This document shows, piece by piece, positions 7,155 to 15,109 of a stretch of 17,159 bases of DNA. Numbering within the stretch: the stretch's first letter is position 1; each line of letters opens with the position of its first letter. The stretch is from an uncultured Oscillospiraceae bacterium. Lineage in GTDB: Bacteria > Bacillota > Clostridia > Oscillospirales > Ruminococcaceae. The stretch spans positions 1-17,159 of the forward strand of contig CAJUHS010000034.1 in the NCBI GenBank assembly GCA_910586535.1. Reading direction: 5' to 3'. The notes under the pieces are model-generated. The model was not told the DNA's origin and did no database searches. It saw only the letters and a program-made list of their open reading frames with translations. Position numbers and translations under genes: made by a program.

Positions 7155-8105
7155 ATGAAAAAATTTAACGGCTATAAAAAAGGCGTAAACCTTGGCGGCT
7201 GGCTTTCCCAGTGCTGCCATACAACAGAACATTACGACAGCTTTATCGCCAGGGAGGACATTGAAAAGATAGCCTCCTGGGGACTCGACCACGTCCGTCT
7301 GCCTATCGACTACAATCTTGTGGAGGACGCAGAGGGAAATACCATTGAAAAGGGATATGAATATATTGACAACGCAATAAAATGGTGCGGTGAGTTCGGG
7401 CTGAATCTTGTACTTGATCTGCATAAAACCGCCGGCTTCTCATTTGACAAGGGCGAAAATGAAAGCGGATTTTTTGAAAACAACGCTTTGCGCGAAAGAT
7501 TTTACCATCTTTGGGAAAAGCTTGCGGAACGTTACAGCAAGTACAGCGACAGAGTGGCTTTTGAACTTCTGAACGAAGTAACTGACAAAAGCTACATAAC
7601 GGTATGGAACGAGGCAATATACGGCTGCATTGAAAAAATACGCGCCATTGCCCCCGATGCTACAATAATTGTCGGCAGCTACTGGAACAATAGTCCGGAC
7701 GCTTTGCCCGACCTTGTAAAGCCTTATGATGATAATGTGATTCTTTCTTTTCACTGTTACGACCCGCTGATTTTCACGCATCAAGGTGCGGACTGGGTGG
7801 ACGGCATAGACGTTTCCGCCCCGAAAAGCTTTGATGAAAAGGAAATCAATCCTGAATACTTTGAGGAAAGATTTTCCGCTGCTCTGAAAACAGCGGAAAA
7901 ATACGGCGCCGCTCTCTACTGCGGTGAATACGGAGTGATTGACCGAGTTTCACCGCAGGACGCTCTCAAATGGTACAAAGCCATAAACGCTGTTTTTGAG
8001 CGTCTTGATATTTCCCATTCCGCGTGGAACTACAAACAAAAGGATTTCGGACTTTCCGATAAATGGATAGAACCCGTTATCGACGAACTTGTGAAATATC
8101 TTTAA
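7155..8105 (+). CDS. GH5 family beta-glucanase, cytosolic
   Basis: This is a 316-residue glycoside hydrolase family 5 TIM-barrel enzyme. Seen in sequence: GVNLGGWL near 10, the strand motif DHVRLPIDYN (45-54), VLDLH (86-90), the acid/base in FELLNEV (Glu141), SFHCYDP near 198, and the nucleophile in YCGEYG (Glu258). There is no signal peptide, so it acts in the cytosol on imported oligosaccharides. The N-terminal GVNLGGWL pattern resembles exo-beta-1,3-glucanase or beta-glucosidase-like GH5 subfamilies, but cellodextrin activity cannot be excluded. The length equals a single catalytic domain with no binding module. AAAGGAA lies 9 nt upstream of the ATG. With the upstream lipoprotein and the GH16 enzyme it completes a beta-glucan route. 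Confidence 0.9.
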   Translation: MKKFNGYKKGVNLGGWLSQCCHTTEHYDSFIAREDIEKIASWGLDHVRLPIDYNLVEDAEGNTIEKGYEYIDNAIKWCGEFGLNLVLDLHKTAGFSFDKGENESGFFENNALRERFYHLWEKLAERYSKYSDRVAFELLNEVTDKSYITVWNEAIYGCIEKIRAIAPDATIIVGSYWNNSPDALPDLVKPYDDNVILSFHCYDPLIFTHQGADWVDGIDVSAPKSFDEKEINPEYFEERFSAALKTAEKYGAALYCGEYGVIDRVSPQDALKWYKAINAVFERLDISHSAWNYKQKDFGLSDKWIEPVIDELVKYL

Positions 8106-8244
8106 TTCTTAAATTCTTCATAACCTCTTTTTTATTCCTTAAAGCATTCTGCTCAGAAAATGTAAACAAGCTGATCCTAAATCTTTCATATATGGATTTT
8201 AGCAAAAGACTTGTTTTCATTTTCCAAGTGAAATTGCTGTATGG

Positions 8245-8289
8245 AAACGGAAACAGGCGGGAATATTTGATTCCCGCCTGTTTCCGTTT
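8245..8289. terminator. Bidirectional terminator between convergent genes
   Basis: A perfect 20-bp stem (AAACGGAAACAGGCGGGAAT at 8245-8264, its complement at 8270-8289) closes a 5-nt loop. It lies 29 bp past the kinase stop codon and 140 bp past the GH5 stop codon, and can serve both strands. T tracts are short on both sides. The 139 bp between the GH5 gene and the hairpin show nothing else. Confidence 0.85.
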
Positions 8290-8318
8290 TACTACATGAA
8301 CTTTCTTCCGATATGACT

Positions 8319-11300
8319 TCACTTTAATATGTTATCAAGGGTATTAATAAGGTTTTTAACGTCAATAGGCTTTGCAATATGATCGTTCATTCCGCTTTTC
8401 AGAGCCTCCTGCTTATCTTCCTCAAAGGCGTTCGCAGTCATAGCGAGTATAGGTATGGAAGCCAGCTCCTTATTTTCAAGCTTTCTTATGGCTCTTGCAG
8501 CGCCGTACCCGTCCAATACAGGCATCTGCACGTCCATAAGCACAAGCTGATAATACCCGGGTTCCGAGTTCTTCAGCATATCTACTGCTATCTGACCGTT
8601 ATCCGCCACCTCAACACTGAAGCCTTCCTCGCTTAATATCTCGACAGCAATCTCCTGATTAAGCTCGTTATCCTCGGCAAGCAAGATACGCTCATTATGG
8701 CGGATCGTTTCCTGTTTCTTGTTAACAACCGTTTTGCTGTCCTGATTCACGATAGAACTGAGACAGCTTCTCAATTCGGACATAAACAATGGCTTGCTGC
8801 AAAAAGCCGTAACGCCAGCCTCTCTCGCCTCGTCCTCAATATCGGACCAATCGTATGCCGTAAGCACGATAACAGGAGCATTGTCTCCGGTTTCCTTGCG
8901 TATTCTTCTTACTACCTCTATTCCGTTTACATCGGGAAGCAGCCAGTCTACTATATAAACATTGTAATTGTCGTTGCGCATAAGAGCCTGACGGGTACGA
9001 AGCACAGCTTCTTTTCCAGACAAAGTCCACTCCGCTCTCATGCCTATCTGCTGGAGCATATAGGAAACGCTGTCGCAGGTATTAAAATCGTCGTCAACAA
9101 CAAGAGCGCGTAAATTCTTAAATTCGGGAAGAACCGCAGGTTTTTTCGCTTCGGAATTAAGTTTGAACATAAACGACACCGTACATTCCGTACCGACATT
9201 CTGCTTGCTTTGTACTTCAATGCTGCCGTTCATCAGATCAACGATATTTTTGGTGATAGCCATTCCGAGACCAGTTCCCTGAATACCGCTTATAGTGGAA
9301 TTGCGCTCCCTTTCAAACGGCTCGAAAATATGTGATACGAACTCATCGCTCATGCCTATTCCGTTGTCCTTTATACGGAACTCATAATTTGCATATCCGT
9401 CCGGCGCACCCGGTATTTCGGCGATCCTCATAGTTATCGTTCCGCCAGACCCAGTATACTTGACCGCATTGCTCAGAAGATTCAGCAGAACCTGATTCAG
9501 GCGCAGCTTATCGCAGAATATCTCCTCATCCATAACGTCCACAGTATCCACAAGGAACTCAAGCTGCTTTGCATGAATATCACCCTGAATTATATTATGG
9601 AGTCCGTGAAGTATTTCGGGAAGACTACACGGCTTTTCTTCAATATGGATTTTTCCGCTTTCAATGCGGCTCATGTCCAGCACGTCGTTGATAAGGCTGA
9701 GCAGATGATTTCCAGAAGACATGATCTTTTTCAGATACTCCTCGACCTGATCCCTATGGTCAATATGGTTTATTGCCAGCGAAGTAAAGCCTACGATAGC
9801 GTTCATAGGAGTACGAATGTCGTGGGACATATTGGAAAGAAATACACTTTTTGCCTTATTTGCTCTGTTTGCCTGCATAAGCGCGCTTTCAAGCAGATTT
9901 TTCTTTTCTATTTCGCTGCGTATTTCTTCGTCCACACATCTGAATCCTATAACAACTCCGCGAACTTTTTCCCATGTTCCCGCCCGAACCGCTTTCATCT
10001 GAAAATATCTTATATTATCGTCGCTTCCGCAGGCTGTTCTGTAGTTCACATGGAAATTTTTATTTTCAGTAAGCTCTTTTTTCAGCCAATCCCTTGCGCA
10101 CACCTTTGTCATTATCTCTCTGTCATCTTTAAGCACACAAGTGTTTATGTATTCCGCCATATCGCGTTCCAGCAAAAGCTTTTCCTTGCTTCCGAAAACA
10201 GATTCAAGCACGTTTTTGTCGCAGTCGGTAATTCTGAGAGCATTTCCAAAGCCTGTCTCCAGATCGTAAAAGCACACGAGATTGTAGTCGATACTGAGCG
10301 CGTGGATAAGCTCTGTCTGACGCTTTTCATTTTCTCTTTCCTGAATTTTCTGAGCAGTACAGTCCAAAAGAAAACGCTGATAAAACATCTCGCCGTTTTC
10401 CTCCAGAAGCTTTATGTTGCCCATAATGTGCAGTACTTTTCCGTCCTTATGCTTTATGCGGTACTCCACGCTTATGTTATCGCCGGGATTCTTTAACGTC
10501 TTGATACGCTCGGTAAGCATATCTCTGTCAACGTCCATAACCGAACACGCGACCATGTCAAAGCCGTCTTTCTCAAGAGCCTCAGCTGATTCATACCCGA
10601 GTATTTTGAGTGCGGCGCTGTTTATGCTGAGTATATGCGAACCGTCCAGCGAATGGCATAAAACCCCGCAGTCGATCGTAGTGAATATTTTTTCAAGTGA
10701 GCGGTTTTTACGGACTATTTCCTTCTCAAAAGCCCGTTCTCTCGTGATATCTATCGCCACTCCGACAGTACCCATTACGCTTCCGTCAAAATCGTAAAGC
10801 GGGGACTTATATGTAGTAAGCAGCCTTGTGCCGCCACCGGTCTGAACCGTCTCTTCTGACACGCAGGTTTTCCGCGTATCCATTACTTCGCGCTCGGATT
10901 CAATGCAGGCGGGATCGTCCTGTTCAACGTCCCAAATATAAGCGTGTCCCCTGCCCTCTACCTGAGCCTTGGTTTTATTGACCGTTTTACAGAAGCTGTC
11001 GTTCACCTTTTCATGTATGCCGTTTTTGTCCTTATACCAAATAAGATTGGGTATGCTGTTTATGGTGGATTCAAAGAAATGTGACGTCTGCTTGGCGTCC
11101 TTGTCCGCCTTGCAGCGCTGCTGCCACCTTAAAAAACGGAACTTCAGCTCTTCATCGGACATCGGGAGTATCCATATATCCTTAACGTTTTCCATAACTC
11201 CGTAAAGCGCGGACACCTGCTCCTTATCCGCAAGAAGAATAAGCTCCGCACCGTCTTTCATTTCCGAAACCATACGGGACATAAGACGCGGCAATTCCTC

Positions 11301-11480
11301 CGCGACATTATTTCCCAAGTACGCAAATATAACGTCAGCCTTTTCGGCAAACCGCTTTTCCAGATCGCTGCCCTCACAGAACTCATGGGTAAAGTTTTCA
11401 AACGTAGGCATTCCTTTAATCAATTCAAAGAGACGGTTTTCTTTACCGAACAAATAAAAATGAACATGGCAATGATACAT
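8319..11480 (-). CDS. Cytosolic hybrid sensor histidine kinase with two receiver domains
   Basis: The protein has 1053 residues and no membrane helices or signal peptide, so it senses in the cytosol. In order: an N-terminal receiver-like region of about 125 residues; PAS domains near 135-255 and 260-385; a third PAS-like region near 390-520; HisKA with the phospho-acceptor in FLSNMSHDIRTPMN (His553); HATPase_c with N671 and the DNGIG and GTGLG boxes; receiver 1 near 792-910 with Asp845; receiver 2 near 930-1051 with Asp983. No DNA-binding or HPt domain is present, so signal exits through a partner encoded elsewhere. I start at ATG 11480, which has GGGGGA 7 nt upstream. A GTG five codons earlier lies inside that site. 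The gene is monocistronic with its own promoter. Confidence 0.93.
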   Translation of the reverse strand: MYHCHVHFYLFGKENRLFELIKGMPTFENFTHEFCEGSDLEKRFAEKADVIFAYLGNNVAEELPRLMSRMVSEMKDGAELILLADKEQVSALYGVMENVKDIWILPMSDEELKFRFLRWQQRCKADKDAKQTSHFFESTINSIPNLIWYKDKNGIHEKVNDSFCKTVNKTKAQVEGRGHAYIWDVEQDDPACIESEREVMDTRKTCVSEETVQTGGGTRLLTTYKSPLYDFDGSVMGTVGVAIDITRERAFEKEIVRKNRSLEKIFTTIDCGVLCHSLDGSHILSINSAALKILGYESAEALEKDGFDMVACSVMDVDRDMLTERIKTLKNPGDNISVEYRIKHKDGKVLHIMGNIKLLEENGEMFYQRFLLDCTAQKIQERENEKRQTELIHALSIDYNLVCFYDLETGFGNALRITDCDKNVLESVFGSKEKLLLERDMAEYINTCVLKDDREIMTKVCARDWLKKELTENKNFHVNYRTACGSDDNIRYFQMKAVRAGTWEKVRGVVIGFRCVDEEIRSEIEKKNLLESALMQANRANKAKSVFLSNMSHDIRTPMNAIVGFTSLAINHIDHRDQVEEYLKKIMSSGNHLLSLINDVLDMSRIESGKIHIEEKPCSLPEILHGLHNIIQGDIHAKQLEFLVDTVDVMDEEIFCDKLRLNQVLLNLLSNAVKYTGSGGTITMRIAEIPGAPDGYANYEFRIKDNGIGMSDEFVSHIFEPFERERNSTISGIQGTGLGMAITKNIVDLMNGSIEVQSKQNVGTECTVSFMFKLNSEAKKPAVLPEFKNLRALVVDDDFNTCDSVSYMLQQIGMRAEWTLSGKEAVLRTRQALMRNDNYNVYIVDWLLPDVNGIEVVRRIRKETGDNAPVIVLTAYDWSDIEDEAREAGVTAFCSKPLFMSELRSCLSSIVNQDSKTVVNKKQETIRHNERILLAEDNELNQEIAVEILSEEGFSVEVADNGQIAVDMLKNSEPGYYQLVLMDVQMPVLDGYGAARAIRKLENKELASIPILAMTANAFEEDKQEALKSGMNDHIAKPIDVKNLINTLDNILK

Positions 11481-11550
11481 AATTATTTCCCCCACAAAAC
11501 GGAATTTACGTCAGTATTCTTTGATTCAAGCGAACAAAACATTTCATGTT

Positions 11551-11579
11551 ATTATACCATAAAAATACACATATGTCAA
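11551..11579 (-). promoter_or_regulatory. Sigma-A promoter of the hybrid kinase gene, with an adjoining dyad
   Basis: TTGACA (11574-11579) and TATAAT (11551-11556) are separated by 17 bp, a full consensus on the minus strand. An imperfectly spaced dyad, AATGCTGC (11578-11585) with GCAGCATT (11603-11610), overlaps the upstream edge of the -35 and may be an operator. Confidence 0.82.
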
Positions 11580-11610
11580 TGCTGCGGCACGTATTTTTTT
11601 GTGCAGCATT

Positions 11611-12207
11611 TGCAACATTACCATATAGGTCTGCCGCAGAAATTATTTTCAGATAATGCCGCTGAAATCAAACCGCAAAATAAGAATTTTAACAGCCAAT
11701 ACGTATCTTCCGCCGAAGCAAAACAGAACCATTTAATTTAATACAAGACTGCAAACTTAATTTAGAAATACGTTCTTGGCATAAATATATTATGAAATGA
11801 CAGTTGGAACGCTAAAATAAATCGGTCACTTATTTTTACCCTATGGTAATTTAACAGAAAAATATTTATATTTTCATATCTTTTTATAGCGTAACAGAAA
11901 GCAGAAAAACAGCAGCGTTCCTGTTCGCCCATGTTGGAAGTAAGGAACGCTGACTGTGCAGTGCTGTATAAATTTTGTTAACCCATGACAGATCGATACC
12001 GATGTATACTGATGTGTTTTGTCTATTTGTTTTATCCGCAAACGCTTTAAATCATATCAAGGCTCAATCAGCAAGTAGTAACTATGCTGTAAATTCAAAC
12101 TGCTATTCTTAGAAAATACCCGTAAATTGAGAACTTTTTGAAATAACCGTTCGATTTATTTTAAATGTAATAATTTGCTCATACGCCGAAAAAACTGTAA
12201 TGTCATT
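11611..12207. other. Gene-free stretch of about 600 bp
   Basis: Between the kinase promoter and the end of the small-kinase gene there is no ORF with a ribosome site and no recognisable RNA family. It is AT-rich, apart from the hairpin at 11913-11952, listed separately. It may include the untranslated 3' end of the 12208-14673 transcript, for which no clear terminator is seen. Confidence 0.5.
11913..11952. repeat. Inverted repeat / RNA hairpin of unknown role
   Basis: CAGCGTTCCT (11913-11922) and AGGAACGCTG (11943-11952) form a perfect 10-bp stem around a 20-nt loop. Its GC content exceeds that of the surrounding AT-rich DNA. No T run follows directly on either strand, so it is not an obvious terminator. 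It could be part of a small RNA or the remnant of a mobile element. Confidence 0.55.
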
Positions 12208-12777
12208 TTACGTCTGAAATACAAGATCGCACCGCTCCCGTATTTTAAAGTGTGAAAAATATTTTTCCTCCATGGGTATCCAACGGCGGCGGAACAGTTC
12301 CGCCGCCTCGCGTCCGCCTCGGTTCAATATCCTGCAAAACTGCTCCTCGGGTTCGGCTGTAAGGAATATCCGCAGACCGTAAAAATCCCAAAGTTCAGGG
12401 TGACAACTGTACGATCCTTCAATCACGGCTATCTTATTCGGCTCTATCTTGATCTCATCGGAAAGCTCCATTTTTCCGCAGTCAAATTTTCTGTAGGAAA
12501 AAACTTTTCCCTGTGAAAGCGGCAGCATTACCTCCGCCCTGAGCCTTTCATAATCAATGTTTCCGCCAGCTTCGTTCAGACGCCCCTCCGTCCTCTGCTC
12601 GGGACGAAGAAAGAAATGGTCGGCGTGTATAACCGAACAGTCCGTCTCTTTTTTCAGCGCTGCGGCAAGAGTTGTCTTTCCCGAAGCACATCTTCCGTCA
12701 ACAGCTATAAGCAAAGGCATATTTAGATTTCCGATCTCCAGCAGAATCGCTGAGACAATATTTTTCATATCTTTCAT
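12208..12777 (-). CDS. Uridine-kinase-like P-loop kinase
   Basis: The protein has 189 residues. A Walker A motif GRCASGKT (27-34) and the ADHFFLRPEQR segment (about 52-62) match the uridine/pantothenate kinase-like P-loop family, which phosphorylates small nucleoside-like or vitamin-like substrates. VIEGSYSCHPEL and the Arg-rich FRRRW lid near 160 also fit. The ATG lies 2 nt after the stop of the S-component gene, and its Shine-Dalgarno GGAG is inside that gene's last codons, so translation is coupled. This suggests the kinase acts on the imported compound. Substrate is not determinable from sequence; uridine is only the family name. Confidence 0.82.
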   Translation of the reverse strand: MKDMKNIVSAILLEIGNLNMPLLIAVDGRCASGKTTLAAALKKETDCSVIHADHFFLRPEQRTEGRLNEAGGNIDYERLRAEVMLPLSQGKVFSYRKFDCGKMELSDEIKIEPNKIAVIEGSYSCHPELWDFYGLRIFLTAEPEEQFCRILNRGGREAAELFRRRWIPMEEKYFSHFKIRERCDLVFQT

Positions 12778-12779
12778 TA

Positions 12780-13358
12780 TCAGTTCTCCGCGCTTTCGGT
12801 AGAAACACGGTTATCCGAAAAGCGAACAAGTCCCGTTCGGTTTAAAGCTATCATGACCGCAGGTATCAGAATAAGCTGCAAAATTATTCCCGGAACAGCG
12901 TTAATAAAAGCTCCCGCAATAAACATTTCAAGCGTAAAGCCGTTTCCTCCGAGACCGAGCAGCAGAACCTGCGCTGCTCCCCAAACGACCCGTCCTGTCA
13001 GCATAGCAATGATCATGCATCTGTACAGCGCAATTACACATTTCCAGCGTGAACGAAAATACAGAAATCCGACCGTAAATCCGTAAGCCGCAAGCTCAAA
13101 CGACATGGAAACAGCAGTCGGGAAAAGCACCGGCATTCCGAACATCACGCAGCGAAGCAAAGGAAGAACAAAGCCTACTCCAAGACCGTACTGCCACCCG
13201 CAGATAAGTCCGCATAATATCACGGGAATGTGCATGGGGAGAAGCATATTTCCGATCTGCCTGATCTGTCCCGTAAGAAAAGGAAGCAGCAGACCTATCG
13301 CCAAAAACATTGCCGCAAGAATCAGTTTCATAAGATGATCTTTTCTTTTTGTATCCAC
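12780..13358 (-). CDS. ECF transporter S component
   Basis: This is a 192-residue membrane protein with about six helices. The first helix has the Ala-rich LAAMFLAIGLLLP pattern used for docking to the ECF-T subunit, followed by QIRQIGNMLLPMHIPVILCG, typical of the PF12822-type S components that bind vitamins. Energising EcfA/A'/T genes are absent here, so it would use a shared group II module. The GTG start at 13358 has AAAGGAGG about 10 nt upstream. The first ATG after that site is out of frame. An in-frame Met at codon 10 is an alternative start. The paired downstream kinase suggests uptake with phosphorylation trapping. Substrate is unknown; pantothenate or another vitamin is possible. 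Confidence 0.82.
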   Translation of the reverse strand: MDTKRKDHLMKLILAAMFLAIGLLLPFLTGQIRQIGNMLLPMHIPVILCGLICGWQYGLGVGFVLPLLRCVMFGMPVLFPTAVSMSFELAAYGFTVGFLYFRSRWKCVIALYRCMIIAMLTGRVVWGAAQVLLLGLGGNGFTLEMFIAGAFINAVPGIILQLILIPAVMIALNRTGLVRFSDNRVSTESAEN

Positions 13359-13419
13359 CGGACATTGCCCTCCTTTATCTTTTAGAATCTAAATCACAAA
13401 GCATAAAGCGTTTATAAAA

Positions 13420-13830
13420 TCACAGTTTTCCGTATTCCTCATCGGAAACCTCTTCCAGCCACTCGTTGCAAGCGCCTTCGGTCTGAATCTCCACCGCCAG
13501 GTGAGAAAACCAGCTGTCCGACGCCGCACCGTGCCAATGCTTTACCTCTGGAGGAATATTTACAACATCGCCTGCGTGAAGCTCGCGCGCGGGCTTTCCC
13601 CATTCCTGATACCACCCTCTGCCTCCTGTTACGAGCAGTATTTGTCCGCCTTTGCGGTGAATGTGCCAGTTATTCCGGCAGCCCGGTTCAAATGTAACGT
13701 TTGCGATCGGCCCTCCCCTGTCAGTAAGCTGGTTAAGGTACGCCTGACCGATAAAATATTTGCTGAACATTTCGGGAAGCTTATCCCCTGTTTTAAATAC
13801 GCTGGGATTTTCAATTTTATTACCGCTCAT
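13420..13830 (-). CDS. Cupin-domain protein
   Basis: This is a 136-residue single cupin. Metal ligands are recognisable: His56 and His58 in NWHIHRKGGQ, Gln63 in the position usually held by Glu or Gln, and His98 in PPEVKHWHG. WFSHLAVE forms a late strand and NEWLE-VSDEEY the tail. This subgroup is frequently encoded beside, or fused to, carboxymuconolactone decarboxylase-like proteins, as here, where such a gene lies 96 bp upstream on the same strand. The physiological reaction is not established. AAGGAAAGG precedes the ATG by 5 nt. It is probably co-transcribed with the S-component and kinase genes 61 bp downstream. Confidence 0.88.
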   Translation of the reverse strand: MSGNKIENPSVFKTGDKLPEMFSKYFIGQAYLNQLTDRGGPIANVTFEPGCRNNWHIHRKGGQILLVTGGRGWYQEWGKPARELHAGDVVNIPPEVKHWHGAASDSWFSHLAVEIQTEGACNEWLEEVSDEEYGKL

Positions 13831-13926
13831 AATGCCTTTCCTTTCAATTTTTTAACTTTACTAAGTTTGAGATTTATAAAAAGCTGAGGCTAAATAACGT
13901 TTTGTCCGTATCGGATATTCATTTTG

Positions 13927-14673
13927 TTACTTTGCCGCCTCGTTTACACACCGAAGAGCGTTAAGACTTCTCGGGTATCCTATGTACGGAAGACATTGAG
14001 AAATAATTTTTATCAGGAACGCTTTGTCGTTTCCTATTCTGATATTTCCCGCCGCATGGCTTATAAGCTGAGGCTCACAGCCGCCCTGAGCCGCAAGAAA
14101 GCAGAATGTGATCATTTCCCTCTGCCGCAGATCAAGACCGCCTCTTGTGTAATAATCGCCGAAGCAGTTTTCCGCAAGCCAGTAATTTATGTGACGGCTC
14201 TCCTCTGGACCTGATCTCCAAAAGTCCTCCATGCCCTCCCCGAAAATATCGACCTGAGCGCGGGTACCCGCTTCACGGCGATTTTGCCTTGTTACTGCCG
14301 ACAAGGGCGGCAGCGGGAGCGGTATTCCTCTTTTTTCAAAGACCTCGTTTGTGATATTCAGGAATGAAAATATCCGCCCCATTCCCAGATATGCAGCTGC
14401 TTGATAAATCATCTCCTTTATTTCAGCGGGAGTTACTCCAAAATCAAGAGCAGCGGGAAGCACAGCACGAAAAACATCTGTCCCCTGACATCCGAGAAGC
14501 GATGCAAGTATTGCCATAAAACGGGTTTTGTCGTCAAGATCGTCATGATTTACAACCTCTCCAAAAGCAAAATCCGCAAAAATTTCAGCAAATTCGGGAT
14601 CGTATATAAAAAGATTCGTATTTTTACCGTAAAACATTTCAAAATAATCTCTTGTATTTTCTGCATAAGTCAT
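13927..14673 (-). CDS. Carboxymuconolactone decarboxylase-family protein (two CMD domains)
   Basis: The protein has 248 residues from ATG 14673, which has AGGAG 8 nt upstream; the longer reading frame to 14745 runs through the operator region. Two AhpD/CMD-like helical domains are visible. The first spans about 30-112, with LASLLGCQGTDVFRAVLPAALDFGV and Cys62. The second spans about 165-245, with FLAAQGGCEPQLISHAAGN and a Cys199-x6-His206 pair. The AhpD Cys-x-x-Cys is missing, so peroxidase-reducing activity as in AhpD is unlikely. Such proteins, often with a cupin, are common in gut Firmicutes, with roles inferred but not shown in lactone or redox chemistry. It heads a probable run of four genes. 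Confidence 0.87.
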   Translation of the reverse strand: MTYAENTRDYFEMFYGKNTNLFIYDPEFAEIFADFAFGEVVNHDDLDDKTRFMAILASLLGCQGTDVFRAVLPAALDFGVTPAEIKEMIYQAAAYLGMGRIFSFLNITNEVFEKRGIPLPLPPLSAVTRQNRREAGTRAQVDIFGEGMEDFWRSGPEESRHINYWLAENCFGDYYTRGGLDLRQREMITFCFLAAQGGCEPQLISHAAGNIRIGNDKAFLIKIISQCLPYIGYPRSLNALRCVNEAAK

Positions 14674-14732
14674 AAGAACCGCTCCTGTCCCACAATATTT
14701 TTTGCTTTTATTTTTGCATAAAATAATATTTT

Positions 14733-14757
14733 TGCAAATAAACAAAATTTATTTGCA
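14733..14757 (-). promoter_or_regulatory. Inverted repeat TGCAAATAAA-N5-TTTATTTGCA (candidate operator)
   Basis: A perfect 10-bp dyad lies 60-84 bp upstream of the CMD-protein ATG, between its predicted promoter and ribosome site. A partial third copy (TGCAAAAATAAA on the minus strand) lies at about 14708-14719. The perfect arms and multiple copies fit binding of a dimeric repressor. Confidence 0.6.
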
Positions 14758-14794
14758 TATGTTTAAAAAATAGCTTTTATATTTTATTGTTTTA

Positions 14795-14823
14795 AGTATA
14801 TCATATATATATAATAAAATCAA
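14795..14823 (-). promoter_or_regulatory. Promoter of the CMD-cupin-ECF-kinase gene run
   Basis: TTGATT (14818-14823) and TATACT (14795-14800) are separated by 17 bp on the minus strand. The expected start near 14788 would place the dyad at 14733-14757 in the early transcribed region. Confidence 0.55.
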
Positions 14824-14934
14824 CATTATATTTGTAAATTATGTTACCTGTCCCAAAGCGTCGGCTTCCGTACCGCATTTACAAAACATACTATTTATCA
14901 TGCAGGCGGGATACCACGTCCACAAAAAAGATTA

Positions 14935-14956
14935 TTTTTATAGATCGCTATAAAAA
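14935..14956. repeat. AT-rich dyad TTTTTATAG-ATCG-CTATAAAAA
   Basis: A perfect 9-bp inverted repeat with a 4-nt loop lies 60 bp upstream of the -35 of the AT-hook gene, in a stretch (14760-15090) that is almost entirely A and T. It could be an operator or a weak hairpin. The rest of 14824-15015 shows no gene with a ribosome site. Confidence 0.45.
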
Positions 14957-15015
14957 AATAATAATTTTATAATTAAATAAATCAGTAAGAAATTAGAAAA
15001 AATCGTAATTATTTA

Positions 15016-15044
15016 TTGACATTTGATTTTAAATTGGTTATAAT
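15016..15044 (+). promoter_or_regulatory. Sigma-A promoter of the AT-hook/SCP2 gene
   Basis: TTGACA (15016-15021) and TATAAT (15039-15044) are separated by exactly 17 bp, a perfect consensus, implying high expression. The leader of about 60 nt contains a small palindrome AAGTTTATAAACTT (15076-15089) before AAAGGAGG. Confidence 0.88.
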
Positions 15045-15109
15045 ATTTTTAAAGTATAGTTTATTTGCTGTTTTTAAGTTTATAAACTTTATAAAAGGAG
15101 GATAATAAC

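Noticed and set aside
9573..10496. Plus-strand open frame of 307 codons inside the hybrid kinase gene
   Set aside because: It is antisense to the PAS and HisKA coding region and shows no domain; it arises from the kinase codon composition.
13096..13365. Minus-strand frame with an ATG 3 nt after the GGAGG of the S-component gene
   Set aside because: The protein has no family features and overlaps most of the S-component N-terminus out of frame; the GTG at 13358 gives the real membrane protein.
14839..14889. Minus-strand 16-codon frame starting MFCKCGTEADALG, resembling the start of a zinc-ribbon protein
   Set aside because: There is no ribosome site, it stops after 16 codons, and the expected Cys-x-x-Cys spacing is absent. 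It may be a relic or chance, too short to support as a gene.
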